Shown: one piece after another, positions 1 through 9,253 of the stretch | Layout: each line of letters begins with the position of its first letter | Numbering within the stretch: the first letter of the stretch is position 1 | Assembly: GCF_004365965.1 (NCBI RefSeq) | Contig: NZ_SOEB01000008.1 | Location: 62,001 to 126,000 of the forward strand | Reading direction: 5' to 3' | Source: Rhodovulum visakhapatnamense | GTDB lineage: Bacteria > Pseudomonadota > Alphaproteobacteria > Rhodobacterales > Rhodobacteraceae | Length of the DNA stretch: 64,000 nucleotides | The notes under the pieces: generated by a model | What the model was told of the DNA's origin: nothing | What the model saw: the letters and a program-made list of their open reading frames with translations, nothing else | The model's database searches: none | Program-made: the position numbers and the translations under genes

Positions 1-63
1 CTCGCCCCGCAGCGGGCCGGATCTGCGCGCGGTCATCGGGATCGGATCGCCATGGGCGGACAT
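1..63 (-). CDS. aroA: 3-phosphoshikimate 1-carboxyvinyltransferase (EPSP synthase), 5' end only
   Basis: Only the first 21 codons are in the window. The minus-strand ATG at 63 has a GGAG ribosome site about 8 bases upstream. The peptide begins MSAHGDPIPMTARRSGPLRG, which resembles the start of alphaproteobacterial AroA, where a short Ser/Gly/Pro lead precedes the PGDKSISHR motif (that motif lies outside the window). AroA joins PEP to shikimate-3-phosphate in aromatic amino acid synthesis. The call rests on the N-terminal pattern only. Confidence 0.55.
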   Translation of the reverse strand, partial: MSAHGDPIPMTARRSGPLRGE

Positions 64-142
64 GCGGAAGGCTCCTCGGACTGGGTCCCTGCGGCTTACC
101 CAATGCGGGCCAAGCCGTCCAGCCTCTGGCCTGCCGCGTCCG

Positions 143-1201
143 CTAGCGCTCGCCCAGCCAGGTTTCGGGATTGGTCTCGGCAATCTGGCGGAACCGCGCC
201 TCGCCCAGCGCCGCGCGCAGCCGGATCGAGACCGCCTTTTCCGACAGATCCTCCTGCCGAAGCATGTAGAAATCCGACCCGAAAAGGATGCGCGCGGCCA
301 GCCGCTCGCTTTCCATGAAGAGCGTAAGCAGCGGCATGCAGGCCGGGACCTTGAAGACCGTATAGGAGATGTCGGTATAAAGATTGGGATAGGCCCCGCT
401 CTCGATCATGTCGGCGATCTTCGTGACCCAGTTCCGCCGCCGGGCCTCGGGATCGAGCGGGTCAAGCCCTTCGGCCAGAAACGACAGCCAGTCCGCGTCG
501 CCCCCGAAATGCGCGAGACACAGCCTGAGTTCGGGAAAGGCGCGCAACACCGGCACATGCGCCGCCGGATCGGTGACCGCATCGGCCCGGGCCGGGGTCC
601 AGCGCCGGTGCCGCACGCCCCCGCGCGAACAATGCGAGACGACCGGCAGTCCGCGCTCGACGCAAAGCGGATAGACCTCGCGCATCAGGATCTCGTGGCT
701 CGGGGCATAGCCGAGCCGGGGATAGATCTTCACCCCCCGGAAGCCGTACTCGTCGAGGCAGCGCCGAAGCTCGGCCACCGCATCCGGCCGGTCGGGATGA
801 AGGGTGGCGAAGGGAATGACCCGATGCCCCAGCCCGGGGTCGCGGCTCAGCTCGTAAAGCTCGCGATGCTGGGCCTTCAGCCCCACCGGCACCGGGCCGT
901 GGCCGCAATATTCCAGATCCATCGGCAGAACGACGAAGCGCGCGCTGGCCGGATAGTGCCGCAGCGCCTCGAGAAACACGGCGCGCTGGCTTTCGCGACA
1001 ACCGGTCTTGCGGAAATGATCAAGCTGCAGGACCGCCTCATGGGGTCCTTCCCAGGGCTGCAGCCGTGCCGCGTGGCGCAACCCGTGCAACAGCCCCGGC
1101 CAGGCCCGGATCGCGGCGACCGGCGGCGCAGGATAGTAAAGCGGCGCATGGGCGGCGGTTAAGGTGTGGATGTGGCAGTTGGTGATCCGGATATCGGACA
1201 T
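143..1201 (-). CDS. Amidohydrolase family protein (Amidohydro_2 type)
   Basis: This 352-residue protein looks like a metal-dependent hydrolase or decarboxylase of the TIM-barrel Amidohydro_2 family. The N-terminal H-I-H pair (residues 10 and 12) is the expected first metal-binding motif. Later come an HCSRGG segment, an LAHFGG segment and a C-terminal GSDFYM that fits the conserved Asp region. I chose the ATG at 1201 because the HxH motif follows directly; the frame stays open further upstream but with non-coding-like sequence. The substrate cannot be told. The gene stands alone between aroA and trmB on the same strand. Confidence 0.8.
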   Translation of the reverse strand: MSDIRITNCHIHTLTAAHAPLYYPAPPVAAIRAWPGLLHGLRHAARLQPWEGPHEAVLQLDHFRKTGCRESQRAVFLEALRHYPASARFVVLPMDLEYCGHGPVPVGLKAQHRELYELSRDPGLGHRVIPFATLHPDRPDAVAELRRCLDEYGFRGVKIYPRLGYAPSHEILMREVYPLCVERGLPVVSHCSRGGVRHRRWTPARADAVTDPAAHVPVLRAFPELRLCLAHFGGDADWLSFLAEGLDPLDPEARRRNWVTKIADMIESGAYPNLYTDISYTVFKVPACMPLLTLFMESERLAARILFGSDFYMLRQEDLSEKAVSIRLRAALGEARFRQIAETNPETWLGER

Positions 1202-1344
1202 GACGTCCCCTTCCGCGTCCGGAGGCGGCGCTCCGGCCCCTGCCGGCGGCCCCTGCCCGGATCGCTTGCGGGTTTCTTCTTGGTCCAAATACCCTGACGC
1301 GACCCTGCCCCGGCGCGCGGCGCGCGGGTCGGGGGCGCAACGGC

Positions 1345-2094
1345 TCAGCGCCGGCGGAAGGTCAGGTAATGCGGCGCCCGCCCCTCACGCAGCGCCTTCT
1401 GCTCGTAACGGGTCGAAATCCAGTCGTCCCAGGGCGCACGCCAGTCCTCGGGGCACTCGGCCAGCCACTCGAACCCCGCCCTCGGCACCTCGACCAGCGT
1501 CTGGCGTACATAGTCGGGAATGTCGGTCGCGACCCGGAAGGTGCTGCCCGGTTTCAGCACCCGCGCCAGCGGCGCCAGGAATTCGGGCGTGACAAAGCGC
1601 CGCCGGTGATGGCGCGCCTTCGGCCAGGGGTCGGGATACAGCAGAAAGGCGCGCGAGATGCTGGCCTCGGGCAACACATCGAAGAGATCGCGCGCATCGC
1701 CCGGATGCACCGCCAGATTGTCGACCCCGGCCTCGCGGATCTTGCCCAGAAGCATCGCGACCCCGTTGATGAAGGGCTCGCAGCCGATGATCGCCGCCTC
1801 GGGATGGGTCGCGGCCTGATGCACCATGTGCTCGCCGCCGCCAAAGCCCACCTCCAGCCAGACCTCACGCCCGCCGAAGCGCGCCTGAAGATCCAGCGGC
1901 GCGCGGTCTGGGTTCTCGTCCCAGCCGACCGGTCCCGGCGCCAGCGCCGCCAGATCGCTGTCGAGATAGCCCTTCTGGGTCTGCCGCAGGGTCTTGCCGT
2001 GGCGGCGGCCGTAGAAATTGCGCCAGGCGCGCGCGGGCGCACCCTCGGCGGGGCCGGAGCTCTGGTCGGGGCTTTTGCGGGTGTCGTCGCTCAT
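1345..2094 (-). CDS. trmB: tRNA (guanine-N7-)-methyltransferase
   Basis: TrmB makes N7-methylguanosine at position 46 of tRNA using S-adenosylmethionine. The 249-residue product has the SAM-binding stretch VWLEVGFGGGEHMVHQA, the acidic GCEPFINGV segment and the family signature LLYPDPWPKARHHRRR. The ATG at 2094 gives a normal-length protein with a basic, charged lead. The frame is open far upstream into metK sequence, but that part is antisense-like and was discarded. It lies downstream of metK, which makes its methyl donor; the two are separated by about 137 bases containing a terminator-like hairpin. Confidence 0.93.
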   Translation of the reverse strand: MSDDTRKSPDQSSGPAEGAPARAWRNFYGRRHGKTLRQTQKGYLDSDLAALAPGPVGWDENPDRAPLDLQARFGGREVWLEVGFGGGEHMVHQAATHPEAAIIGCEPFINGVAMLLGKIREAGVDNLAVHPGDARDLFDVLPEASISRAFLLYPDPWPKARHHRRRFVTPEFLAPLARVLKPGSTFRVATDIPDYVRQTLVEVPRAGFEWLAECPEDWRAPWDDWISTRYEQKALREGRAPHYLTFRRR

Positions 2095-2186
2095 CGGCCG
2101 CGCCATAGGCCGCGCCCGCGCGGCGGTCAAGCTCTGACCGAAACGGTCTTGCGAGAGGGGCGCGCACCGGCCGGCACGCGCCCCCC

Positions 2187-2222
2187 AAAAAATGCGCTCC
2201 CGGACCCGGAAAGGCCCGGCGC
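2187..2222 (-). terminator. Probable intrinsic terminator after metK
   Basis: Reading on the minus strand after the metK stop, an imperfect GC-rich hairpin (a CCGGGCC arm and a GGGTCCGG arm around a TTTCC loop, flanked by GCGC) is followed by a run of six T. Position and T-run fit Rho-independent termination. The stem has mismatches, so confidence is moderate. Confidence 0.4.
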
Positions 2223-2231
2223 GGTCCCGCC

Positions 2232-3398
2232 TCAGAACGCCTTCTTCAGCGCCTCGGCCAGATCGGTCCGCTCCCAGGAAAAGCCGCCATCCTCCTCGGG
2301 CATACGGCCGAAATGGCCATAGGCCGAGGTCCGGGCATAGATCGGACGGTCCAGACCCAGATGCTGACGGATGCCCCGCGGGGTCAGGTCCATCACCTGC
2401 CCGACCGCCTTCTCGATCTCGGCCTCCGGCACCTTGCCGGTGCCATGGGCGTCGACATAGATCGACAGCGGCTTGGCCACGCCGATGGCGTAGGACAGCT
2501 GCAGCGTGCATTTCGAGGCCAGACCCGCCGCGACCACGTTCTTGGCCAGATAGCGCGCCGCATAGGCCGCCGACCGGTCCACCTTGGTCGGGTCCTTGCC
2601 CGAGAAGGCACCGCCGCCATGGGGGGCCGCCCCGCCATAGGTGTCGACGATGATCTTGCGCCCGGTCAGCCCGGCATCGCCGTCGGGACCGCCGATCACG
2701 AAGGTCCCGGTGGGGTTGACCCACCATTCGGTGCCCTCATGCAGCCAGCCCTCGGGCAGGACCTCGCGGATATAGGGCTCGACGATGGCGCGGATGTCGT
2801 CCGAGGTCTGATCCTCGCTCGCATGCTGGGTCGAGAGCACGATCGAGTCGACCGCGACCGGGCGGCCATGCTCATAACGCACGCTCAGCTGCGACTTGGC
2901 ATCGGGCCTCAGCGTCGGCTCGGCGCCCGATTTGCGGGCCTCGGTCAGGCGGCGCAGGATCGCATGGGCGTACTGGATCGGCGCGGGCATCAGCTCGGGC
3001 GTCTCGTCGGTGGCGTAACCGAACATGATCCCCTGGTCGCCGGCGCCGTCCTTGTCCACGCCTTGCGCGATATGGGCGGATTGCTCGTGCAGGAAGTTCA
3101 GCACATGGCAGGTGTTCCAGTGGAACTTGTCCTGCTCGTAGCCGATATCCCGGATGCACTCGCGGGCGATCTCGCCGATCGAGCCCATCAGCTGTTTCAG
3201 GCGGGTCTTGTCCGAAAGCCCGACCTCGCCGCCGATCACCACAAGCGACGAGGTCGCGAAGGTCTCACAGGCAACGCGGGCATTGGGTTCCTCGGCGAGG
3301 AAGGCATCCAGAACCGCGTCGGAAATGCGGTCGCAGACCTTGTCGGGGTGTCCTTCCGAAACGGATTCGGAGGTGAAGACGTAGTTTTGACGTGTCAT
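2232..3398 (-). CDS. metK: S-adenosylmethionine synthetase
   Basis: MetK makes SAM from methionine and ATP. The 388-residue protein carries the classic motifs [16 protein letters not shown] near the N terminus, [16 protein letters not shown] in the middle and the glycine-rich [19 protein letters not shown] loop, in normal order and spacing. The ATG at 3398 begins [20 protein letters not shown]; an upstream in-frame start would run into the riboswitch. A SAM/SAH riboswitch lies directly in front and its last element overlaps the ribosome binding site, so translation is expected to fall when SAM is abundant. Confidence 0.97.
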   Translation of the reverse strand: MTRQNYVFTSESVSEGHPDKVCDRISDAVLDAFLAEEPNARVACETFATSSLVVIGGEVGLSDKTRLKQLMGSIGEIARECIRDIGYEQDKFHWNTCHVLNFLHEQSAHIAQGVDKDGAGDQGIMFGYATDETPELMPAPIQYAHAILRRLTEARKSGAEPTLRPDAKSQLSVRYEHGRPVAVDSIVLSTQHASEDQTSDDIRAIVEPYIREVLPEGWLHEGTEWWVNPTGTFVIGGPDGDAGLTGRKIIVDTYGGAAPHGGGAFSGKDPTKVDRSAAYAARYLAKNVVAAGLASKCTLQLSYAIGVAKPLSIYVDAHGTGKVPEAEIEKAVGQVMDLTPRGIRQHLGLDRPIYARTSAYGHFGRMPEEDGGFSWERTDLAEALKKAF

Positions 3399-3406
3399 GG
3401 AAAGGC

Positions 3407-3452
3407 GCTCCGTTGATGCTATCCCCGCCACGCCAGGAAGCCGTTGTGACGG
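3407..3452 (-). promoter_or_regulatory. SAM/SAH riboswitch in the metK leader
   Basis: On the minus strand the leader reads CCGTCAC, then AACGGCTTCCTGGC, then GTGGCGG. The outer segments (3452-3446 and 3431-3425) form a 7-bp helix with one G-U pair. The loop contains CACAACGGCTTCCTGGCGTG, which matches the conserved core of the SAM/SAH class as I remember it. A downstream GGAGC (3411-3407) can pair with the loop's GCTTCC to form the class's pseudoknot and is also the Shine-Dalgarno of metK (ATG at 3398). Ligand binding should therefore hide the ribosome site. Confidence 0.9.
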
Positions 3453-3496
3453 TTCGACCGGTCGGGCTTACGCCGCCACCTGTCAGGAATCAATGT

Positions 3497-5005
3497 CTAT
3501 TTCAGGGCGCGGGTTGCGACGAAAGCGGCCAGCCCCAGACAAAGCACCAGAAAGACCGGCCAGTCGCCGGTGCGCGCATAGGGCGTTTGGGCCAGCGCCG
3601 GGGGCAACGGGGCGGTGATCTGGCCCTGCTGCCCCAGCGGCAGGCTGGCCAGCACCCGCCCATGCCCGTCGATCACCGCCGAGACCCCGGTATTGGCCGC
3701 GCGCAGGAAGGGCAGCCCGGTCTCGACCGCCCGCAGCCGCGCCAAGGCCAGATGCTGATAGGGGCCGGTGCTGGTGCCGAACCAGGCGTCGTTGGTGATC
3801 TGCAACAGCCAGCGCGGCCGCGCGGTCCCGCGCAGATCCTGCGGAAACACCGCCTCGTAGCAGATCAGCGGCAGCGCCTTCCCGAGCCGCGCGCCCAGAT
3901 CGAGCAGCCGCGGCCCCGGCCCCGGCGCATAGCCATAGACATCGTTCGCCGCGAGCCCCCGGATACCGAACCGCCCGAGCAGAGCCGCCCCGGGGATGTA
4001 CTCGCCGAAGGGCACCAGATGATGCTTGTCGTAAAGCCCAAGAAGCCGACCGCCCGCGCCGATCACCGCGAGGCTGTTATAGGCCAGCGGCCCGTCGGCA
4101 CGCTGGATGCCCGCCGCAACCGGCACCCCGCCCGCCGCCTCTGCGATGGTCTCCAGCCCGTCCCCGGCGGTCTCGAGCCAGAAAGGCACGGCGGTTTCGG
4201 GCCAGACGATCAGATCGGGCAGCGGGTCGCCCGGTTCGGCGGTATAGGCCAGCTGGCGCTCCCAGAAGACCGGGATCATGTCGCGGCGCCATTTCAGATG
4301 CTGCGCCGCATTGGGCTGAATCAGCCGCACCTGCGGCGGATCGGCCTCCGTCGGCACCGGCACCGCCTGCCGCGCCGCGCCCCACAGACCGAGCCCCGCC
4401 ACCGCTGCCACGGCAAACCCGGCGCCAAGGCTCCGGCCCGGCCCGACCGGCAGCAGGACCGGCAGCGCCGCGACCAGAAGCGTGACGAGGGTCAGCCCGT
4501 ATTGCCCTGTGAGGGCGGCCAGCTGCATCTGCGGCGCCCCGATCCAGACATGGCCGGGCAGCGCCCAGGGAAAGCCGGTCAGGACATAGCCGCGCGCCAG
4601 TTCCGCCGCGGACAGCGCCAGCACGAAGGCCAGCGCCCGGGCGCGCGGACCGCGCCCTGCCCATCCGGCAAAGGCCCCGGCCGCGCCCCAGAACAGCGCC
4701 AGCCCTCCGGCCATCAGCACCAGCGCAAAAGGCGCCATCCAGCCGTCCTGGCGGATATCGACAAGGAAGGGATCGACGATCCAGGACAGCGCCAGCGCAA
4801 ACTGCCCCGCGCCGCCAGCCCAGGCGATCCGCGCCGCACGTCCGGGCGTTTCCGCCCGGGCCACCAGCCAGATCAGGGCGGCCAGCGCGCACAGCGCCAG
4901 CGGCCAGAGCGACCAAGGGGCCTGCCCCAGCGCAAGACCCACCCCCAGCCCGAAGGCCACCCAGGCGGGCCGGGCCAGCACCCGGCGGAACGGACCGGCC
5001 CGCAT
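3497..5005 (-). CDS. lnt: Apolipoprotein N-acyltransferase
   Basis: Lnt adds the third acyl chain to lipoproteins in the inner membrane. The 502-residue protein has about six hydrophobic segments in its first ~200 residues followed by a carbon-nitrogen hydrolase domain. The catalytic Glu-Lys-Cys regions are visible as VWPETAVPFW, LYDKHHLVPFGEYIP and LICYEAVFPQ. A final hydrophobic helix closes the protein. The start at 5005 lies 5 bases after the corC stop, so the two are probably co-transcribed. Confidence 0.95.
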   Translation of the reverse strand: MRAGPFRRVLARPAWVAFGLGVGLALGQAPWSLWPLALCALAALIWLVARAETPGRAARIAWAGGAGQFALALSWIVDPFLVDIRQDGWMAPFALVLMAGGLALFWGAAGAFAGWAGRGPRARALAFVLALSAAELARGYVLTGFPWALPGHVWIGAPQMQLAALTGQYGLTLVTLLVAALPVLLPVGPGRSLGAGFAVAAVAGLGLWGAARQAVPVPTEADPPQVRLIQPNAAQHLKWRRDMIPVFWERQLAYTAEPGDPLPDLIVWPETAVPFWLETAGDGLETIAEAAGGVPVAAGIQRADGPLAYNSLAVIGAGGRLLGLYDKHHLVPFGEYIPGAALLGRFGIRGLAANDVYGYAPGPGPRLLDLGARLGKALPLICYEAVFPQDLRGTARPRWLLQITNDAWFGTSTGPYQHLALARLRAVETGLPFLRAANTGVSAVIDGHGRVLASLPLGQQGQITAPLPPALAQTPYARTGDWPVFLVLCLGLAAFVATRALK

Positions 5006-5010
5006 TCGGG

Positions 5011-5916
5011 TCAGGCAGAGGCCGCAGCGGCGGCGGTCACAGCGGGCAGACGCACCCGCAGCCGCTTGATCCGGCGCGGATCGGCGTCGACCACCTCGAA
5101 CTCGGCGCCCGAGGCATGGCGGATCACCTCGCCCCGCGCGGGCACCCGACCGACCATCATGAAGATCAGACCGCCAAGCGAATCGACCTCTTCCTCTTCC
5201 TCGGCATCGAGCAGCCGCAGGCCGATCTCGTCCTCGAAGGCATCCAGCGGCGCGCGGGCCTGCACAAGATAGATCCCGGGCTTCTCGACGGTCCAGAGCG
5301 CGCCCTCGTCGATGTCGTGTTCGTCCTCGATCTCGCCGACGACCTGCTCGATCAGATCCTCGATGGTCACCAGACCGTCGACCCCGCCATATTCGTCGAT
5401 CACCAGCGCCATGTGCATCCGCTGGCTCTGCATCTTCTGCAAGAGCACCCCGATCGGCATCGAGGGCGGCGCATACAGCAGCGGCCGGATCATGTCCTTC
5501 AGCACGAAGGGCGTGTCCTTGCCGTTGAACCCGTGGCGCAGGGCGAAATCCTTGAGGTGAATCATGCCGATGGGCGAGTCGAGTGTGCCGTCATAGACCG
5601 GCAGCCGGGTCAGCCCGGATTCGCGGAAAACCTGCACCAGATCCTCCATCGAGATGTCCAGCGGCACGGCGTCGATCTCGGCCTTGGGAATGGCCACATC
5701 CTCGACCCGCATTTTGGCAAGGTTGCCGATGCCATGGGTCAAGGCCGGTCGCGCGACCCCGTTGGCCGCGACGCTGTCCCCGCCTTCTTCGTACTCTTCG
5801 GCGCCTGCAGGCAGGATCGCCGCTACCAGCCGGCCCAGAAGGCCCCGGCTGTCCAGATTGTCGGTGTCTAGCGCGCCTTGCGCGGCCCTAGACGACCCGT
5901 CCGTCTCGTCGCCCAT
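5011..5916 (-). CDS. corC: Hemolysin/CorC family CBS-domain protein
   Basis: This 301-residue soluble protein has a CBS-domain pair (about residues 65-190, with RLPVYDGTLDSPIGMIHLKD and MALVIDEYGGVDGLVTIEDL) and a C-terminal CorC/HlyC transporter-associated domain. Proteins of this type are linked to Mg/Co export or envelope homeostasis; the exact role is unsettled. The ATG at 5916 was chosen over an adjacent upstream TTG; an AAGGA lies just ahead. It sits between ybeY and lnt in the conserved phoH-ybeY-corC-lnt order. Confidence 0.92.
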   Translation of the reverse strand: MGDETDGSSRAAQGALDTDNLDSRGLLGRLVAAILPAGAEEYEEGGDSVAANGVARPALTHGIGNLAKMRVEDVAIPKAEIDAVPLDISMEDLVQVFRESGLTRLPVYDGTLDSPIGMIHLKDFALRHGFNGKDTPFVLKDMIRPLLYAPPSMPIGVLLQKMQSQRMHMALVIDEYGGVDGLVTIEDLIEQVVGEIEDEHDIDEGALWTVEKPGIYLVQARAPLDAFEDEIGLRLLDAEEEEEVDSLGGLIFMMVGRVPARGEVIRHASGAEFEVVDADPRRIKRLRVRLPAVTAAAAASA

Positions 5917-5953
5917 CAATCCTTACCGAAACTCCCGGGCATTTTGGCCCGTC

Positions 5954-6454
5954 TCAGTCATATGGGTCAGCCAGACCGAGTTTGGCAAGTATTTCCACCT
6001 CGATCCCCTCCATCCGGGCGGCATCCCGCGGACGAATGTGGTCGTATCCCAACAGATGCAGGCATCCGTGTACCATCAGATGCGTTACATGATCATTAAA
6101 CGCCTTGCCCTGCTCGCGGGCCTCGCGGGCGCAGGTCTCCCAGGCGATGGCGATATCGCCAAGCTCCACAGGCTCGCCCTCGAAATCCGGCTCGGGCAGC
6201 AGCGGCGCCTCGCCATCCTCCTCGGCCGCCAGATCCTCGGCGGGCCAGGACAGCACGTTGGTCGGCGCAGGCTTGTCGCGGAACTCGGCGTTCAGGATGG
6301 CGATGCGCGCATCGTCGCAGGCCAGCACGCTGATATCGTGGATCTCGGGATCGAACTCCAGATGCGTCAGCGTCTCGCGGCAGGCACTCTCGGCCAGCTG
6401 CGCCAGACCTGCAGCGGCCCAGCGGTCGTCCTCGAAGAGAATCTCGATGCTCAT
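5954..6454 (-). CDS. ybeY: Endoribonuclease YbeY, 16S rRNA maturation factor
   Basis: YbeY is a zinc-dependent RNase needed for 16S rRNA 3' maturation and ribosome quality control. The 166-residue protein shows the signature HLMVHGCLHLLGYDH with the three zinc-ligand histidines, and the upstream PTNVLSWPAED segment typical of the family. It starts at the ATG 6454. The gene lies 54 bases downstream of phoH and upstream of corC, the usual order. Confidence 0.95.
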   Translation of the reverse strand: MSIEILFEDDRWAAAGLAQLAESACRETLTHLEFDPEIHDISVLACDDARIAILNAEFRDKPAPTNVLSWPAEDLAAEEDGEAPLLPEPDFEGEPVELGDIAIAWETCAREAREQGKAFNDHVTHLMVHGCLHLLGYDHIRPRDAARMEGIEVEILAKLGLADPYD

Positions 6455-6508
6455 GGCCGCGTCGTCTACCGCGAAACCCGGCGGCGTTACAGTCCGTTCG
6501 CAACCGGG

Positions 6509-7525
6509 TCAGGCTTTCGCATCGTCGGCGTCGTAAGCTTCGATGATCCGGGCCACCAGCGGGTGCCGCACCACATCCTTGGCGGTGAAATAGTTGAACG
6601 AAATGTTGTCGATGTCCTTCAGCAGCCGTTCGGCATCGGCCAGCCCGCTCGACACGCCGCGTGGCAGATCGACCTGGCTCCGGTCGCCGGTGATGACCAT
6701 GCGGCTGCCCTCGCCCAGTCGGGTCAGGAACATCTTCATCTGCATGGTGGTCGCGTTCTGCGCCTCGTCGAGCACCACGAAGGCATTGGCCAGCGTGCGG
6801 CCGCGCATGAAGGCAAGCGGCGCGATCTCGATCCGTTTCTCCTCGATCAGCTTGGCCAGTTGCCGCCCCGGCAGGAAATCGTGCAGCGCGTCGTAAAGCG
6901 GCTGCATGTAGGGGTCGACCTTCTCCTTCATGTCGCCGGGCAGAAAGCCCAGCCTCTCGCCCGCCTCGACCGCAGGACGGCTGAGAACGATCCGGTCGAC
7001 ATGGCCGCCGATGAACATGTTCACCGCCACCGCCACCGCGATATAGGTCTTGCCGGTCCCGGCCGGACCGATCCCGAAGCAAAGCTCGTTCTCGAACAGC
7101 GCCTTCACATAGGCCTTTTGCGCCTCGGTCCGCGGTTCGACCATCTTCTTGCGGGTATGGACCTCGGTCCGCCCGCCATGGAACATCTCCAGCTGGTCGC
7201 CCGCCCGCGCACCGGTGCCATCGGCGGAATCGCCCAGCCGGAGCGCCCCGTCGATATCGCCCGCCTCAAGCGGCTTGCCGCCCTCGAGCCGGGCGTAAAG
7301 CTGTTGCAGCACCATCGCCGCCTGCCCGCGGGCCGCGCCTTCGCCAACGATCGCCAGCCGGTTGCCCCGTCGGAGGATGTGAACGCCGAGCTTGTGCTCG
7401 ATCTGCGCGAGATTGCGGTCGAATTCGCCGCAAAGGTCGATCAGAAGGCGGTTGTCCGGAAACTCGAGAAACGTCTCGTGGACGTCTTCGACCTTCGGCG
7501 GGGGGGTCAGAGCGCTGATGCCCAA
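6509..7525 (-). CDS. phoH: PhoH family ATPase (YbeZ-like)
   Basis: This 338-residue protein has the PhoH P-loop: Walker A GPAGTGKTYIAV and Walker B VVLDEAQN, plus RGRTLANAFV and the GDRSQVDLP segment. YbeZ/PhoH works with YbeY in RNA metabolism; a helicase role is suggested for the family. I favour the TTG at 7525, because a GGAG lies 6 bases upstream and the next residues (GISALTPPPKVEDVHET) match family N termini as I recall them. Another TTG at 7567 lacks a ribosome site. Confidence 0.93.
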   Translation of the reverse strand: MGISALTPPPKVEDVHETFLEFPDNRLLIDLCGEFDRNLAQIEHKLGVHILRRGNRLAIVGEGAARGQAAMVLQQLYARLEGGKPLEAGDIDGALRLGDSADGTGARAGDQLEMFHGGRTEVHTRKKMVEPRTEAQKAYVKALFENELCFGIGPAGTGKTYIAVAVAVNMFIGGHVDRIVLSRPAVEAGERLGFLPGDMKEKVDPYMQPLYDALHDFLPGRQLAKLIEEKRIEIAPLAFMRGRTLANAFVVLDEAQNATTMQMKMFLTRLGEGSRMVITGDRSQVDLPRGVSSGLADAERLLKDIDNISFNYFTAKDVVRHPLVARIIEAYDADDAKA

Positions 7526-7600
7526 TAAAGACTCCGTCGGTTGAATCCCGTGCAGATATGGTGCCAACGCCCCGGTAAGGGCGCAAGCGATAGCTGCGAT

Positions 7601-7618
7601 GTTTCACCTCGTTGAAAC
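7601..7618. repeat. 18-base inverted repeat in the phoH leader
   Basis: GTTTCA and TGAAAC arms (6 bp) flank a CCTCGT centre, next to a run of six A on the plus strand. On the minus strand the T-run comes before the hairpin, so it is not a terminator for phoH-strand transcription. It could be an operator or a random palindrome. Confidence 0.25.
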
Positions 7619-7627
7619 AAAAAAGAC

Positions 7628-7774
7628 CTAACCCCGCGTGCGCGGCGACCAGGGCTTGTGCAGAACGCGCCTGCGCTTCTTGCCCGGACTTGGCTTCGCA
7701 CTGACCGAACCGGCGACCGGCCGGATCGGTTCCCGGCGGTCTTTTCCGGCGTGCTCGGTCTCCGCGCGCGTCAC
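7628..7774 (-). CDS. Possible small basic protein coupled to miaB
   Basis: A 48-codon frame starts at a GTG that overlaps the miaB stop (GTGA) and ends at a TAG at 7628. The peptide begins [16 protein letters not shown] and ends in a basic patch with KKRRR and [10 protein letters not shown]. The stop/start overlap is the same arrangement used by several confident gene pairs here, and third codon positions are mostly G or C. It matches no family I know and could be chance; conservation between miaB and phoH in relatives would decide. Confidence 0.4.
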   Translation of the reverse strand: MTRAETEHAGKDRREPIRPVAGSVSAKPSPGKKRRRVLHKPWSPRTRG

Positions 7775-9105
7775 CCGGCCAGGACGCCCGCCAGCGAGTT
7801 CGGCGCGGTTCCGGTGATCGCCACCTCGGCGATCCGGCCCAGAAGCGTCTCGGGCGCCTCGACATGGACCGCCTGCAGGTGATCGGACTTGCCGACGAGC
7901 TGGCCCGGCATCCGCCCGGCCTTCTCGAACAGCACGCCCACCCGGCGCCCGACCATCGCCGCCTGCGCCGCCACTTGCTGGTCGGTCAGCAGCGCCTGCA
8001 GCCGCAACAGCCGGTCGGTCTTGACGTCCTCGTCGACCTGGTCGCGCTCGGCCGCGGGGGTGCCGGGGCGGGGCGAATACTTGAAGGAATAGCACTGGCC
8101 GTAATTCACCGCGCGCACCAGCGCCAGCGTGTCCTCGAAATCGGCCTCGGTCTCGCCCGGGAAACCCACGATGAAATCGCCCGACATCAGGAGATCGGGG
8201 CGGGCCGCGCGGACGCGCTCGACCAGACGCAGGTAGTCCTCGGCCGTGTGCTTGCGGTTCATCGCCTTCAGCATCCGGTCGGACCCCGACTGCACCGGCA
8301 GATGCAGGTAAGGCATCAGTTCGGGCAGTTCGCCATGGGCGGCGATCAGGTCGTCCGACATGTCGTTCGGATGCGAGGTGGTATAACGCAACCGTTCGAT
8401 CCCGTCGATCGCGGCCAGTTCGCGGATCAGCCGGGCCAGCCCCCAGTCGCCGCCGGGACCGGCGCCGTGATAGGCATTGACGTTCTGGCCCAGCAGCGTG
8501 ATCTCGCGCACGCCGCGTTCGGCCAGATCGCGGGCCTCGGCCAGCACCTGCGACGCCGGGCGCGAGGCTTCGGCGCCGCGCGTATAGGGCACCACGCAGA
8601 AGGCACAGAACTTGTCGCAGCCCTCCTGCACGGTCAGGAAAGCACTCGGGCCGCGCGGCGCCTTCGGGCGCCCGCCCAGACGGTCGAACTTGTCCTCTTC
8701 GGGGAAATCTGTGTCGAGCGCCTTGGCGCCGCCGCGCGCCCGCGCCTCGAGCTCGGGCAGGCGGTGATAGCTTTGCGGTCCCACCACCAGATCGACCAGC
8801 GGCTGGCGGCGCAGGATCTCTTCGCCCTCGGCCTGGGCGACGCAGCCCGCCACGCCGATCTTCAGGTCCGGGTTCTCGACCTTCAGCGCCCGCAGCCGCC
8901 CGAGTTCGGAATAGACCTTCTCGGCCGCCTTCTCGCGGATATGGCAGGTGTTCAGCAGGATCAGGTCGGCGCCCTCGGCGCTGTCCGTCAGCTCATATCC
9001 CGACGGGCCCAGCGCCTCGGCCATCCGTTCGCTGTCATAGACGTTCATCTGACAGCCATAGGTCCGGATGAACAGCTTGCGGGTCGGAGGAGTGGGGGAG
9101 GTCAT
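7771..9105 (-). CDS. miaB: tRNA-2-methylthio-N6-dimethylallyladenosine synthase
   Basis: MiaB is a radical-SAM methylthiotransferase that modifies A37 of tRNAs reading U-starting codons. The 444-residue protein has all three domains: an N-terminal UPF0004 domain with its three cluster cysteines in YGCQMN, LNTCHIR and GCVAQAEG; the radical-SAM motif CDKFCAFC followed by VVPYTRG; and a C-terminal TRAM region. The ATG at 9105 begins [20 protein letters not shown]; the upstream open frame overlaps a divergent gene's leader and was rejected. Its substrate needs the prenyl group made from the isoprenoid route discussed further right. Confidence 0.97.
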   Translation of the reverse strand: MTSPTPPTRKLFIRTYGCQMNVYDSERMAEALGPSGYELTDSAEGADLILLNTCHIREKAAEKVYSELGRLRALKVENPDLKIGVAGCVAQAEGEEILRRQPLVDLVVGPQSYHRLPELEARARGGAKALDTDFPEEDKFDRLGGRPKAPRGPSAFLTVQEGCDKFCAFCVVPYTRGAEASRPASQVLAEARDLAERGVREITLLGQNVNAYHGAGPGGDWGLARLIRELAAIDGIERLRYTTSHPNDMSDDLIAAHGELPELMPYLHLPVQSGSDRMLKAMNRKHTAEDYLRLVERVRAARPDLLMSGDFIVGFPGETEADFEDTLALVRAVNYGQCYSFKYSPRPGTPAAERDQVDEDVKTDRLLRLQALLTDQQVAAQAAMVGRRVGVLFEKAGRMPGQLVGKSDHLQAVHVEAPETLLGRIAEVAITGTAPNSLAGVLAG

Positions 9106-9253
9106 GCGCGCGTCCTTCCGGTCTGCGGACCGGTCTGCCGGGTCGGTTGCGCGCTGTCCTACACGAAACCGGGCGCGGGCCGCAACGCTTGCATCCCGCT
9201 TGCATATGGGCGCGCCCTGCCCGACCCTGCGCCCAAGGCCGAGGAGGACCGCC

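Noticed and set aside
1345-2727. A 460-codon frame that would fuse metK antisense-like sequence to trmB.
   Set aside because: The first ~210 codons overlap metK on the same strand in another frame; TrmB homology begins only after the ATG at 2094.
3399-3496. SAM-II riboswitch as the metK leader element.
   Set aside because: The conserved CACAACGGCTTCCTGGCGTG core, short helix and SD-overlapping GGAGC fit the SAM/SAH class instead.
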